Notes: generated by a model from the sequence alone, not told the origin. A DNA stretch of 64,000 nt from Hyphomicrobiales bacterium (GCA_009377755.1 WHTM01000001.1:186001-250000); one strand, 5' to 3'; shown: positions 29,971-39,421, counted from the first letter of the stretch. Numbers and translations: made by a program.

Positions 29971-30065
29971 GTGTCCCGGGCGCACTGCGGCGTGAAGTGC
30001 CGCTGTGCAGACCCAGGACCGTACGAGTTCGGCATCTGGAACGGCCCGCATCTGCGGTGCACCAC
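29971..30065. repeat. 3'-truncated member of the cloverleaf palindrome family
   Basis: The left 21 nt are identical to the outer left arm of the element at 4068. GCGGC-GTGAAGT-GCCGC forms a hairpin next, then GCAGACCCAGGACCG weakly pairs with CGGCCCGCATCTGC at 30042. The right outer arm is missing. It lies between convergent genes (stops at 29965 and 30099). Confidence 0.7.
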
Positions 30066-30098
30066 ATCGTGATGCCCCGCGTGCGGGGAATGCAGGCC

Positions 30099-31052
30099 TT
30101 ACGCCTGCTGTACCGCCGAGAGCAGCCACTGGCCGCCGCTGACGCGACGGAAGGTCCAGAGCTCCGTGACCTCGACCGGCTGGGTCGCATCGCCGTCGAC
30201 GACACGGCCACTGGAGCGCTCAACCGTCGAGTCGACCAGCGAGAAGCGCATCGCCACCGTCGCATACTCGGCGTTGCCTTCGCGCCATGCCTCGGCCAGA
30301 TCGCCCGACACGAGCGTCACGTCGGAAATCTTGTTGACTACGCCGTGGCTCGCGTTCTCGGTGAGATCCTCGGCGAAATAGCCAAGCATCTCCGGGGTGG
30401 CGCGTTGGCGCAGAGCGTCAAGGTCTTCGTTGCTGAAGGCGACCTGGATCTCGGTCAGCAGCCGCTCGAACGCGTCGTAGTCGGCCGGCTCGATCGTCAC
30501 CTCGCCGTGCATTGCGGGCATCATTGACGCACCGCCCTGCGTCCCGCTGGTCCGTTCGAAGTTGTACGCGCCTTGCCTGGGCGCCCCGGCGAAGGCCGGC
30601 TGGTTACGCCGCTGCCACCAGCTCCAGATCAGACGCGCCACCAGCAGAACGAGACCGATCTGCAGAATGAGCCCGAGGATAGAAGCAAGTCCGCCGAGGC
30701 CTCCGGCCAATCCATGGCCGAACAGCATTCCGAGCAAGCCGGCGCCCAGGAAGCCTGCGGCGAGTCCGCCGAGGAACCCCGGTCGACCCAGGAAGCCGCC
30801 AGGCGACGTCGCGGTCCGGCCGGCGGCGGCCTGGCCTGACGTGGCGGTAGAAGGCTGGGTGATCGACCGCTGGATCGGCGCTGCCGCCTTCGGTGCCGTA
30901 CTCGTTGCCGGCGGAGCCGTATAGGTGCGGACGCCGCGGCTCCCGAAACTTCCACCACGACCCGCGCGCGCGTCCACCTCGGTCGCGACAAACGCCAGCG
31001 CGGCAAAGATAATCAATGCAATGGTCCAAGGCTGATATCGCCGAGGGATCAT
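30099..31052 (-). CDS. Tim44-like domain membrane protein
   Basis: 317 residues from the ATG at 31052 (GGGAGGCGACG upstream). The N-terminal hydrophobic segment PWTIALIIFAALAFVAT is followed by an RGGSFGSRG low-complexity stretch, Gly-rich membrane segments (GLAAGFLGAGLLGMLFGHGL; ILGLILQIGLVLLVARL) and a C-terminal Tim44-like domain of about 140 residues (DYDAFERLLTEIQVAFSNED...DLTENASHGVVNKISDV...VTELWTFRR). The mitochondrial Tim44 fold binds membranes or preproteins; bacterial members have no settled role. It stands alone. Confidence 0.85.
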   Translation of the reverse strand: MIPRRYQPWTIALIIFAALAFVATEVDARAGRGGSFGSRGVRTYTAPPATSTAPKAAAPIQRSITQPSTATSGQAAAGRTATSPGGFLGRPGFLGGLAAGFLGAGLLGMLFGHGLAGGLGGLASILGLILQIGLVLLVARLIWSWWQRRNQPAFAGAPRQGAYNFERTSGTQGGASMMPAMHGEVTIEPADYDAFERLLTEIQVAFSNEDLDALRQRATPEMLGYFAEDLTENASHGVVNKISDVTLVSGDLAEAWREGNAEYATVAMRFSLVDSTVERSSGRVVDGDATQPVEVTELWTFRRVSGGQWLLSAVQQA

Positions 31053-31284
31053 CGTCGCCTCCCAAATCGCGCCCCGACGGCGCGAACCCGGCGAATATCG
31101 GGATTGCCAAGCCAATTGCCAAGCCAATCGAAAGAGGTTTCGCGAATATCTTCGTAACGGCTTGGTAGGAAACGGCTATCTCGCCTGGAAACGACCGGCG
31201 GCGACTCGAGCACGCACCACAACGCGTGGCTTCGGTATCAACCCGCCGATTTTGCACTGCACCTTTGCTGGCCAGCCGAGCAAC

Positions 31285-33867
31285 CTACGACGCCATCGTC
31301 TCCTTCACGGCGGCGACCAGTTGCTTGAGCGTGAATGGCTTCGGCAGGAACACGAACTTGCCGTTCTCCGGCAAGTTCTTCTCGAATGCCTCCTCGGCAT
31401 AGCCGGACACGAAGATGATTTTGATCTCGGGATTGCGCTCACGAAGCACCCTGAACAGGGTTGGCCCGTCCATCTCCGGCATCACCACGTCGGTAATGAC
31501 GAGGTCGACCTGACCATTGCGTTCGTCGAGCACGTCCATTGCCTCAACGCCGTTGCCAGCTTCCAACACCGTATAGCCGCGCGAAGCAAGGCCGCGTGCG
31601 TTGAGGCCGCGCAAGCCCTCCTCGTCTTCGACCAGGAGGATGGCGCCGCGCCCGGTCAGGTCCGCCGAAACCGAGCGGCTCGCGTCGCTCACCGCCGCCA
31701 ACGCGTCAGAGATCGTCGACGCTTCGGTCTCGGGGGGTTGCGGCAGAGCTTCCTCGACGCCCGCCACGTGACGCGGAAGGAAAATGCGGAACGCCGTCCC
31801 CTTGCCCGGCTCGGATTCCACGTAGATGAATCCGCCGGTCTGCTTGACGATGCCGTACACCGTTGAAAGTCCAAGCCCGGTTCCCTTCCCGACCTCCTTG
31901 GTGGTGAAGAAGGGTTCGAAGATCTTTTCCTTGATCTCCGGCACAATGCCGACGCCGGTGTCGCGCACCTCGACCAGCACGTATTCCGCTTCCGGCATGC
32001 CCTTGTAGGCGAAGGCGCCGGCTTCCTGCGGGACGACGTTGGCGGTGCGCAGCGTCAGCCGGCCGCCGTCCGGCATGGCATCGCGGGCATTGACCGCGAG
32101 ATTGACGATCACCTGCTCGAACTGGGAGATATCGACCTTGACCGGCCACAGGTCGCGGCCGTGCACGACATCGAGCGTCACCTTCTCGCCGATCAGCCGG
32201 CGCAGCAGCATGGTGAGGTCCGATAGCGTTTCGCCGAGATCAAGCACCTGCGGCCGCAGCGTCTGGCGCCGTGAGAACGCGAGCAACTGCCGCACCAGGC
32301 TCGCCGCCCGGTTGGTGTTCTGCTTGATCTGCATGATGTCTTCGAACGACGGGTCAGTCGGCTTATGGGCGTTGAGCAGAAAGTCCGTCGCCATCATGAT
32401 GGCGGAAAGCACGTTATTGAAGTCGTGTGCGATGCCGCCGGCGAGCTGACCGACCGCCTGCATCTTCTGCGACTGGTCGAACTGGCTCTTCAGCGTGCGC
32501 TGCTCGGTCGTCTCCAGCGCATAGACGATCGCCGCCTCGGTGTCGCGATCCGCCTCTTCGACCGCCGCGACGTAAAAATTTGCCCAGCGGTCGCCCCGGC
32601 CGGCGAGTGCGGCATCCACCGGCGCGATATCGCCCTGCCCGTCGGCCGCTTTGCGGATCATCGCTTCCAACGCCGCCCGATCACGGTCCACCACGACGGA
32701 CAGGATTGAGCGGTCGTCGCCCTCGCTCTTGAGCGTGCCCTCGAACATGCGCGCGAACAGCGCGTTGCTGCGTGCAATGCGCCCGGCCTTGTCTACTGCG
32801 GCAATCGCCATCGGCGAATTGTGGAAGAAGCGCATGAAGCGTACTTCCGCGGCGCGTTGCGGATCGGCATCCTCGTCGCGGGCACGGTTCAGGACCAGCG
32901 TGCGCGACGCACCGGCGGTTCCGTCGATGCCGAAGGCAACCTTATGGAACAGGCGGACCGGCAGCGGGCGGCCACCGCGGGTCTTGAGGTCGAGATCAAG
33001 GACTTCGGTCTTCACCTCACCCGGCGCGGCACTCAACGTCGTCAGCAGCGAGCCGCCGGCGCCGGAGACGATGTCCGCGAGCGTGAGCCCGCCAGAACCG
33101 ACCTGCGCGAGGTCGTGGTCCAGCCAGTTGGCCAACGTCGCGTTGAGATAGCTGATGTTGCCTTCGGCATCGACCGAAAAGAATCCGGCCGGAGCGTGGT
33201 CGAGATAGTCGATGGCGTGCTGCAGCTCCTGGAAGATGTTCTCCTGGTGTGCGCGCTCGCGTGTCACGTCGGCGATCGCCCAGACGGTGAGGCGCGCATC
33301 GCGCTTGCTTGGACCGAACGGCCGCACCCGTAGGTGCAGCCACCGCGCCGAGATTCCCTTCGGTCCCGAGACGCGGACTTCTTCCTGCTGCCGGCGTCCT
33401 TCGCGGGCCGCCTTGAGCAGCCGATAGACCGCTTCCGACACATCGGGGTCGCCGATGAACACCCGCTCAACCGGGCGCACATCGTCGAGATTGGTCGCCT
33501 CGACGAGATCGAGATAGGCGGCATTGGCATAAAGAACGCGTCCGCTCTGATCGCTGACAACGATGGCGTCGGCGGCGGCCTCGACGATCCCCCGCAGCAG
33601 CGGGTTGTCCATCGTGTTGCCGGCGAAGCGCAGAATGCCGGCGGCGAGCGCGAACAGCGAGAACACGCCGGCCGTGGCGAGAGCGGCGAGCAACGCCAGG
33701 ATGTAGGGTTCGGCATTGGTGCGGCCGATGAGCAACAGGCCCGTTGCCGCCCCGACCAGCACGACGGCGATCAGCAGAACGAGGCCGATGCTGCCATGCT
33801 GCTGGCGGGCGTGGCCACGGTCGAGGGCCATCCGCGCCGCCCCTTCGCTCATGTCCTGGGTTGCCAT
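31285..33867 (-). CDS. cckA: Hybrid histidine kinase CckA
   Basis: 860 residues. CckA feeds phosphate through ChpT to CtrA and CpdR, controlling the alphaproteobacterial cell cycle. Two membrane segments lie at about 25-47 and 54-80. PAS-like domains occupy about 90-460. The DHp helix has the phospho-His in LAGGIAHDFNN at His481; the ATPase motifs are NLAVNARDAM, VRDTGVGI and GKGTGLGLSTVYGIV. The receiver domain at about 740-860 has Asp793 in ITDVVMPEMDG and the late Lys in FLPKPFTL. The domain order and the fliO-like neighbour support CckA rather than a generic hybrid kinase. Confidence 0.95.
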   Translation of the reverse strand: MATQDMSEGAARMALDRGHARQQHGSIGLVLLIAVVLVGAATGLLLIGRTNAEPYILALLAALATAGVFSLFALAAGILRFAGNTMDNPLLRGIVEAAADAIVVSDQSGRVLYANAAYLDLVEATNLDDVRPVERVFIGDPDVSEAVYRLLKAAREGRRQQEEVRVSGPKGISARWLHLRVRPFGPSKRDARLTVWAIADVTRERAHQENIFQELQHAIDYLDHAPAGFFSVDAEGNISYLNATLANWLDHDLAQVGSGGLTLADIVSGAGGSLLTTLSAAPGEVKTEVLDLDLKTRGGRPLPVRLFHKVAFGIDGTAGASRTLVLNRARDEDADPQRAAEVRFMRFFHNSPMAIAAVDKAGRIARSNALFARMFEGTLKSEGDDRSILSVVVDRDRAALEAMIRKAADGQGDIAPVDAALAGRGDRWANFYVAAVEEADRDTEAAIVYALETTEQRTLKSQFDQSQKMQAVGQLAGGIAHDFNNVLSAIMMATDFLLNAHKPTDPSFEDIMQIKQNTNRAASLVRQLLAFSRRQTLRPQVLDLGETLSDLTMLLRRLIGEKVTLDVVHGRDLWPVKVDISQFEQVIVNLAVNARDAMPDGGRLTLRTANVVPQEAGAFAYKGMPEAEYVLVEVRDTGVGIVPEIKEKIFEPFFTTKEVGKGTGLGLSTVYGIVKQTGGFIYVESEPGKGTAFRIFLPRHVAGVEEALPQPPETEASTISDALAAVSDASRSVSADLTGRGAILLVEDEEGLRGLNARGLASRGYTVLEAGNGVEAMDVLDERNGQVDLVITDVVMPEMDGPTLFRVLRERNPEIKIIFVSGYAEEAFEKNLPENGKFVFLPKPFTLKQLVAAVKETMAS

Positions 33868-33954
33868 GGATAGCCCTGAATCGTTGTGTTCTCTCAGTGC
33901 CTCAGGCGGCAGTGGTAAGCAAGGGACTCAAGGTCGTCCGGCATACTCGGCGTG

Positions 33955-34060
33955 CTCCCTCCCCCATTGGGGGAGAGGGTCGGGGGGTGAGGGGTTACGA
34001 GGGTCTCAGTAAGCGCCGGAACCCCCTTACCCCGACCCCGCCCTCTCCCTCCGGGAGGGA
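33955..34060. repeat. Palindromic repeat of the CTCCCTCCCCC type
   Basis: CCCTCCCCCATTGGGGGAG forms its own hairpin. The left segment GAGAGGGTCGGGGGGTGAGG pairs imperfectly with CCCCTTACCCCGACCCCG further on, and CCCTCTCCCTCCGGGAGGG closes the right side. It lies in the divergent cckA/fliO-like region, 88 nt upstream of cckA. The remaining 34061-34416 holds no supported gene. Confidence 0.65.
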
Positions 34061-34304
34061 AACGTGAGGCCGTGCCACAGCAACGACACGTCGTGCCGCA
34101 CCGCTCGCCGCAGATGCATCACGTAGCCGATCACTTCTGCCACCGCCTGCCAAGCGTTCGGGCAGGCGGTGGGCTTTCGACGTTCGGGATGCACCATCGC
34201 CAGATCACCAATCCGGCGTGCCTGGCCGGCACTTTTGTTCACCGCGTATTTACCATAACAATGCCCTAAACACGGTGCCGATAAACGGATTCTGGCCCTT
34301 AGCG

Positions 34305-34319
34305 TTAACAATTTGTTAG
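34305..34319 (+). promoter_or_regulatory. CtrA-like box upstream of fliO-like gene
   Basis: TTAA-CAATTTG-TTAG is one base off the CtrA full site TTAA-N7-TTAA. It lies about 98 nt before the fliO-like start, within a locally AT-rich stretch. CtrA controls early flagellar genes in Caulobacter and relatives, so the site would suit an ancestral fliOP operon. It is a single-mismatch match and could be chance. Confidence 0.4.
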
Positions 34320-34416
34320 CATCATGGGCGGCTGCCTCGGGAGTTAGCCCTCCGGCGATTCTCCGCGGCCACGATGACTTCAAGCACGGGGCATCGAGCA
34401 AGCGTGGGAGCTTTCA

Positions 34417-35283
34417 ATGGACAGTCTGTTCGGCGTTGAAGTCACCGGGGCCGCACGTTTCATTATCGCGTTTGTGGTGGTGCTCGCGCTGATCGCCGTT
34501 ACCGCGTGGCTGGTGCGCCGATTCGGCAGCGGAGCCCTGTCGTCGGGCGGCGGTCGTGGACGCCAGCCCCGCCTTGCCGTGATCGACGCCGCGGTAGTGG
34601 ACGCCCGCCGCAAGCTCATCCTCGTACGCCGGGACAATGTCGAGCATCTGCTGATGATCGGCGGGCCGAGCGACGTAGTCATCGAACCAACCATCGTCCG
34701 CGCGACGTCAGGCGTTCGCGACGTTCCCACTGCCCGGACTGCCCCGATTCCAGAAGCGATCCCCCGCCCCGTGCCGCTCGAGGAAGAGACGATGTGGCCG
34801 CTGCAGCCGGAACCGGCGCCCCGCCCGCAGCGTCCCGCCACCCCGGTCGCGTCCCAATGGAGCGCGTCCGCCCACCACCAGCCGGCCGATATCCCCGTGC
34901 GCGCGCAGCATCCCGATACGCTCGCCGCCCAGTCGCCGCCGCGCGCGGAGCCAGATCCAGCACCAGAACCAAGGGTCAGCGCACAGTTTGCAACGCCAGC
35001 GACCGATCCGAATCTCGCCGAGATGGCGCAACAGCTTGAGGCGGTGCTGCGCCGCCCGGCAGGTGGCGCGCCGCGGCTCGACATCCCGACCGATCAGCCA
35101 CGGCCGATCGAGCCGTCAATCGAGCCGCATCCAGTCGCGCACGCGCCCGAACCGGCGCACCGGGAGATTCCCGAGGTGCGGCCGGTTCCACCCGAGGCGC
35201 GACCGGGCGTCTCGAAGAATTTCTACGAAGATCTCGAGCAAGAGATGGCGAGTCTGTTGGGCCGTCCGACAGGAAAGACGTGA
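34417..35283 (+). CDS. FliO-like protein
   Basis: 288 residues. The N terminus has a membrane segment (ARFIIAFVVVLALIAVTAWLV), followed by a FliO-type small domain: RLAVIDAAVVDARRKLILVR and DNVEHLLMIGGPSDVVIEP. The remaining 190 residues are Pro-rich and disordered, ending FYEDLEQEMASLLGRP. FliO is an assembly factor for the flagellar export gate (FliPQR). Here the gene is intact, but the fliP that overlaps its stop is a relic, so its present job is unclear. It is divergent from cckA, an arrangement conserved in the order. Confidence 0.8.
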   Translation: MDSLFGVEVTGAARFIIAFVVVLALIAVTAWLVRRFGSGALSSGGGRGRQPRLAVIDAAVVDARRKLILVRRDNVEHLLMIGGPSDVVIEPTIVRATSGVRDVPTARTAPIPEAIPRPVPLEEETMWPLQPEPAPRPQRPATPVASQWSASAHHQPADIPVRAQHPDTLAAQSPPRAEPDPAPEPRVSAQFATPATDPNLAEMAQQLEAVLRRPAGGAPRLDIPTDQPRPIEPSIEPHPVAHAPEPAHREIPEVRPVPPEARPGVSKNFYEDLEQEMASLLGRPTGKT

Positions 35284-35440
35284 CGACACGGACAACCCTA
35301 ACCGCACCCGCACTCCTCGTCGTCACGCTGGCCGCAGCCAAGCCGGCCACCCCCGGGACATCGGCATTAATTTCGGACACGACGCCGGCCTGGCCGAGCG
35401 GGTCATCCAGCTCGTCGCCCTGCTCACGGTCATCATCTCT
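35280..35440 (+). pseudogene. fliP: Relic of flagellar export gate gene fliP
   Basis: A GTG overlapping the fliO-like stop (GTGA at 35280) opens a leader rich in Ala/Leu (APALLVVTLAAAKPA). After a C/G run near 35350 the reading frame shifts, and the next frame gives DIGINFGHDAGLAERVIQ, then LVALLTV, the conserved start of mature FliP. The normal continuation (LSLAPSIL and the membrane helices) is absent; 35441-35632 contains nothing similar. So only about 50 codons of a gene of about 250 remain, with one frameshift and a large deletion. Confidence 0.8.
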
Positions 35441-35632
35441 AACGCCACGTCAGGCCGGCTGAGTTTCGCCAGCGCGGCGACTCCAGCAGAAGCCTACGGC
35501 TACGCCGCGTATCGGATAGGGCGTGCCGCCGGATCATCTCATCGCCGCGTCGTCCCATCGGCGTGAGGTCGCGAAACCACGCGGCCTCCGGCACCTCCGC
35601 TGCCGGAGACCGCGGCCCTTCTCCGCGCGCCC

Positions 35633-36796
35633 TCAGCCCCACAGGCGCTTGCTGGCAATCTCGGCGCCCTCGCTGAGCGCCTTGAGCTTCGACCACACCA
35701 CGCTGTCCGCAATGGCGGGTTCGCCGGCGCGTACGAAAGTTCCGAATCCGCAATCGACGCCGGCGATCACCCGCTCGCGGCCCACGATGTCGGCATAGCG
35801 CCGAATGCGCTGCGCCACCAGCCGCGGGTGCTCGACAAAATTGGTCGTCGAGTCGATGACGCCGGGAATCAAAATCTTATCGTCTGGAATGCTTATCTCC
35901 TTGAGGTCTTCCCACTCGTGGTCGTGGCGCGGATTGGCCGCCTCGATACTGATTGCCTGCGGGCGCGCCTTAAAAGCGAGATCGATGATCTTGTTGAGCG
36001 GCAGATCGTGGGTATGCGGTCCTTCGTAGTTGCCCCAACAGATGTGCAGTCGCATGCGTTCGGCCTGCAGGCCTTCCGTAGCGGCATTGAGCGCTTCGAT
36101 GTTGCGCGCGGCGATCTTGCGGAATTCGTCGTCGGTGAGGTGCCGGTACTGGTTATTGCGCGCCGAGCCGAGATCAGGAGCATCAATTTGCAGGACGAAG
36201 CCCGCCTTCACGATCGCTTGATACTCGGTCTTCAGGACATTCGCGAGTGCCTCCACGTAGGCATCCTCACTCGGATAGTGGAGGTTGATGATGAAGCGCG
36301 TGAGGATGCCGGGCGACGGCGCGGTCATGAAGGCCTCGGTCGGCCTCGCCTTGGCAACGGCGCGGGCAAGATTTGCGAGGTCGCGGTCGAGCGCCGAGCG
36401 GCCGCGGTAGCTGAGCGGGCCGATGCAGCCGGGAAACGGCACACCGCCGAACTGCGCCTGCCGCGCGGCGAAATCCGGATGCGCCAGAAGATCGCGCCCG
36501 ACCATGATGTCGCGACCTTTCTCGGCGGCTCGCGGGTCGGGTCCGATGCCGGTGACACGATGCCGGATATACATCGTGTAGGATGGCTTGCTAAGCTCGC
36601 CGTCGCTGACGACATCGACGCCCGCGGCGACCTGCTGCGCGACGATGGCGTCTATCGCTTTTTCGGTCTCGGCTTCGAACGCAGAGGCGTCAATGGCCGC
36701 GCCCTTTTCCCTGGCAAGCACCATGTCGATCAGCGGCTTCGGCCGCGGCAGGCTTCCGGTATGGGTCGTGAGTATGTGGTCGGTACTGGTCTTCAT
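35633..36796 (-). CDS. MetE C-terminal-like methyltransferase, copy 2
   Basis: 387 residues, paralogous to 26698: TDHILTTHTGSLPRPKPLID at the start, GVDVVSDGELSKPSYTMYI, FMTAPSPGILTRF and the zinc-site blocks HICWGNYEGPH and VDCGFGTF. It also lacks the MetE N-terminal domain. It is directly upstream of the FAH-family gene on the same strand in the sense that both are minus and 27 nt apart, so they probably form an operon (FAH first). That context favours a catabolic demethylation or related C-S/C-C chemistry over methionine synthesis, by inference. Confidence 0.87.
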   Translation of the reverse strand: MKTSTDHILTTHTGSLPRPKPLIDMVLAREKGAAIDASAFEAETEKAIDAIVAQQVAAGVDVVSDGELSKPSYTMYIRHRVTGIGPDPRAAEKGRDIMVGRDLLAHPDFAARQAQFGGVPFPGCIGPLSYRGRSALDRDLANLARAVAKARPTEAFMTAPSPGILTRFIINLHYPSEDAYVEALANVLKTEYQAIVKAGFVLQIDAPDLGSARNNQYRHLTDDEFRKIAARNIEALNAATEGLQAERMRLHICWGNYEGPHTHDLPLNKIIDLAFKARPQAISIEAANPRHDHEWEDLKEISIPDDKILIPGVIDSTTNFVEHPRLVAQRIRRYADIVGRERVIAGVDCGFGTFVRAGEPAIADSVVWSKLKALSEGAEIASKRLWG

Positions 36797-36823
36797 GCCG
36801 TGATCCCGTCCTGGTCCCGTTGC

Positions 36824-37762
36824 CTATGATGCCCGATATTCGCGCGACTGGTCGGCGACGATCGGGTTGCGCAGCGTGCCGATACCGCTGATCTCGACCT
36901 CGACGGTCGATCCGGGACGCATGTGCACCAGCCCCTTCACCTTGATGCGGCCGAACTGCTTGGAAAGATCGTTGCCGACGTCATTCGGATCGGCAAGCGG
37001 ACTAGCCCCAGGCGTCCCCATCGCAATGATGTCGCCGACGCGGAGCTCATAGCCGGACGATAGATAGCTGATGACCCGTTCAACGTCGAACAACAGGTCG
37101 CTGAGGCTCGAGTCCTGGCGCACGACGCCGTCAAGGCGGGTGACCAGGCGCGCCGACTTGTAATCGGTGACCTCGTCCGGCGTCACCAGCCAGGGGCCGC
37201 AGCTGCCGGACCTCTCGAAATTCTTGCCCAGACCGAATTGGCGATTGTGACTTTGGTATTCGCGGACCGAACCCTCGTTGAAGCAGGTAAGGCCGGCAAC
37301 GTGGTCGAGTGCCTTGTCAGGCGGAACATGGCGGCCTCCCCGCCCGATGACCACAGCGAGCTCCCCTTCGTAATCGAACGCGCGCGCAATCTCGGACGGC
37401 GGACAAAGCAGAGCTTCGTTGTGGGCGACGATCGACGCCGGCATGCGCAGAAAGACATGCGGATGCTCGGTCGAGGTCGTCAGCCCGGTCTCCTCGATAT
37501 GCCGCTTGAAGTTGAGCGCCAGCGCCCAGATCGCATTCGGCCGGGCGATCAAAGGAAGAAACTTGACGTCGGAGATTGGCCGGCGCACCGGGCCTTGCGC
37601 AACGGCGGCACGCGCACGCTCGATCGCGCCCGGCACGGAGAGCAAGGTTTGCAGATCGCGCGGCAGGCTCGGTTCGACGTTCGACAGATCGATGAATTCA
37701 GCGCCCGAGACGGCCACCCCGATGGCCGCGTGCCCGGCGTTGTCGAACTGGAAAAGCCGCAT
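36824..37762 (-). CDS. Fumarylacetoacetate hydrolase family protein
   Basis: 312 residues. FAH-family enzymes hydrolyse C-C bonds, decarboxylate or isomerise oxo-acids from ring-cleavage pathways with a divalent metal. Signatures are IWALALNFKRHIEETG, HVFLRMPASIVAHNEAL, the metal-ligand segment FDYEGELAVVIGRGGRHV, GLTCFNEGSVREYQ, and the C-terminal GDIIAMGTPGASP with VEVEISGIGTLRNPI. It is first in an apparent two-gene unit with the MetE-like gene and divergent from the cyclase gene. Confidence 0.92.
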   Translation of the reverse strand: MRLFQFDNAGHAAIGVAVSGAEFIDLSNVEPSLPRDLQTLLSVPGAIERARAAVAQGPVRRPISDVKFLPLIARPNAIWALALNFKRHIEETGLTTSTEHPHVFLRMPASIVAHNEALLCPPSEIARAFDYEGELAVVIGRGGRHVPPDKALDHVAGLTCFNEGSVREYQSHNRQFGLGKNFERSGSCGPWLVTPDEVTDYKSARLVTRLDGVVRQDSSLSDLLFDVERVISYLSSGYELRVGDIIAMGTPGASPLADPNDVGNDLSKQFGRIKVKGLVHMRPGSTVEVEISGIGTLRNPIVADQSREYRAS

Positions 37763-37887
37763 GGATCACCTGTTGGGTAGAAGGGTGCCTCGGCGAGGGA
37801 CCGATGGTAACCGGTTTGCCGCACCGTTGTCTCGTGTTGATGCCACGTCTAGTGTTACGTCGGCAGTGGACAAGGGAGGAAGCAGCA

Positions 37888-38574
37888 ATGCGCATCGTCG
37901 ATCTGAGTCGGGAGCTCTACCACCGCACGCCGAGCTATCCGGGCCAGCCTCCCATCATCCATGGCGTCTGGAAGACGCATGCCGAGGCGTTCGCCGATTC
38001 CGGCAATGTGCACGGCAACAGCGTGATGTACTTCTCCATGCCCGACCATGGCGGCACGCACATCGATGCGCCGCGCCACTTCGGGCCGGATGCTACTCCG
38101 ATCAATGAGTATCCGCTGGAGAACTGCATCGTCCCTGGCATTTGTCTCGATCTGCGGCACATCGCGCCGAAGGCGGAGATCACGCCGGCGGACCTCGAAG
38201 CGGCGGTGAAAGAAGCGGGCGTCCCGGTTCCGCAGAAAGGCACGGTGCTGCTCTGCACCGGACACCACGCACGCACCTTCCCGGGCCGCGCCTACGCGAC
38301 CGACAATCCGGGCGTCAATGTCGCCGCGACCGAGTGGCTGGCTCAGCAGGGCATCGTGCACTTCGGCATCGATTCGATGCGGCCGGGCCCGGAGGGCAAC
38401 GTCAACTCGCTCGTGCACAAGGCCTGTCTGGAGCTCGACATCACCCACATCGAGAGCCTGTGCAATCTCGAGGCGCTAATCGGCCAGGGTACGTTCCGCT
38501 TCATCGGCCTGCCGCTCAAGTGGCGCGGCGGGACCGGCTCGCCGATCCGTGCGGTGGCGGTGTTCGAGGATTAG
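37888..38574 (+). CDS. Cyclase family / kynurenine formamidase-like hydrolase
   Basis: 228 residues from the ATG at 37888 (GGGAGGAAGC upstream). The metal-binding signature HGGTHIDAPRHF is intact, preceded by DLSRELYHRTPSYPG and followed by GICLDLRH and ENCIVPG. Family members hydrolyse N-formylkynurenine, isatin or similar cyclic amides with Zn or Mn. It is divergent from the FAH gene, suggesting a shared aromatic or heterocycle catabolic setting. The true substrate is not readable. Confidence 0.9.
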   Translation: MRIVDLSRELYHRTPSYPGQPPIIHGVWKTHAEAFADSGNVHGNSVMYFSMPDHGGTHIDAPRHFGPDATPINEYPLENCIVPGICLDLRHIAPKAEITPADLEAAVKEAGVPVPQKGTVLLCTGHHARTFPGRAYATDNPGVNVAATEWLAQQGIVHFGIDSMRPGPEGNVNSLVHKACLELDITHIESLCNLEALIGQGTFRFIGLPLKWRGGTGSPIRAVAVFED

Positions 38575-38593
38575 CTCTCGCGGATTCTTATCG

Positions 38594-39097
38594 TTAGTAC
38601 ACCGGCGTGTGCCGGTCCTGATCCGTTCCCTCGCGGATCTGGCGCTCCAATTCGCGTCCGTCGAGGTAGGCCGCCTCACCCTTGACCAGCGTGTCCTCGA
38701 AGTAGATCCAAATGCTCATCGGCAGGCACAACTTCTTGCCCGTGGTCGGCGTGCCGAAGAACACGCCGTTCGGCGTGCCTTCGAAATAGCCGTTGCCGAC
38801 GATTGCCTCGTCCGACGCGACCCAGCGGTGCGCGTAGAATCCCTGCCCCTGGAACGTCAACATGCGGTTGCGGTAGAACTCGCGCACCGCCTCGTAGCCG
38901 ACCACATGCAAGCCGGTCGCGTGCATGATCTGGAACGGATCGTTCTTTGTCATGGTCGCCATGGTGGCGTCGAGATCGCCCGACCATTCGGCGACGGTGT
39001 GCTCCACCAGCCGTTGCCAGTTCTTTTCCGCAACAGCGCCGCCGGCCTTGATGACTTGTGCGGAGAAATCGAAATCGTCCATCGTTGCCATGACCAT
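38594..39097 (-). CDS. NTF2-like (SnoaL/DUF4440-type) protein
   Basis: 167 residues with an alpha+beta cone fold pattern: WQRLVEHTVAEWSGDLDATM, HVVGYEAVREFYRNRM and VFFGTPTTGKKLCLPMSIW, typical of SnoaL-like polyketide cyclase or limonene-epoxide-hydrolase relatives. A tail GRELERQIREGT follows. An internal ATG at 39085 is an alternative start. No catalytic residues can be fixed with certainty. It converges with the cyclase gene 20 nt away. Confidence 0.75.
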   Translation of the reverse strand: MVMATMDDFDFSAQVIKAGGAVAEKNWQRLVEHTVAEWSGDLDATMATMTKNDPFQIMHATGLHVVGYEAVREFYRNRMLTFQGQGFYAHRWVASDEAIVGNGYFEGTPNGVFFGTPTTGKKLCLPMSIWIYFEDTLVKGEAAYLDGRELERQIREGTDQDRHTPVY

Positions 39098-39421
39098 TGC
39101 TCTCGTCGCGCGGCCCGGCGGACCGCATGGCGCAAGGCCGAAAGCCTATTGCGCCGGCCGAACGGCGACAACCGCCGAGGCTCCACTATGCCAAGCCATC
39201 CTGCCGGCGGCAGCGACCAGGATCGCAGCCGGGCCAGCTCAAAGATGGCGCGTCTCGGCTGGCGGCGACTGCCAGTCGCTATTGCGCCCGTCCTCATAGG
39301 TAACGGGTGCATTTTGCCAGTCCGGCCTCACTTTTGTTCGCTTGGAGTGCAAAAGATGATTCGTGGTCTCCGTGCGAGGGGGCCAAGTCCGTTGTTTTCA
39401 ATCGCACTGAAGCCGCAGCCC
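39098..39421. other. Intergenic region without supported gene
   Basis: This holds the divergent upstream regions of the NTF2-like gene and the GNAT gene. No repeat, RNA gene or convincing open frame is seen. TTTTGCCAGTCCGGCCTCAC near 39312 is AT-richer and could carry the GNAT promoter, without a recognisable consensus. Confidence 0.5.

Noticed and set aside
31285-33867. Generic hybrid histidine kinase instead of CckA
   Set aside because: The domain order, two N-terminal membrane spans, DHp motif and the divergent fliO-like neighbour fit CckA specifically.
34027-34401. A 124-codon minus-strand frame upstream of cckA
   Set aside because: It overlaps a palindromic repeat and the likely promoter region of the fliO-like gene and shows no recognisable family.
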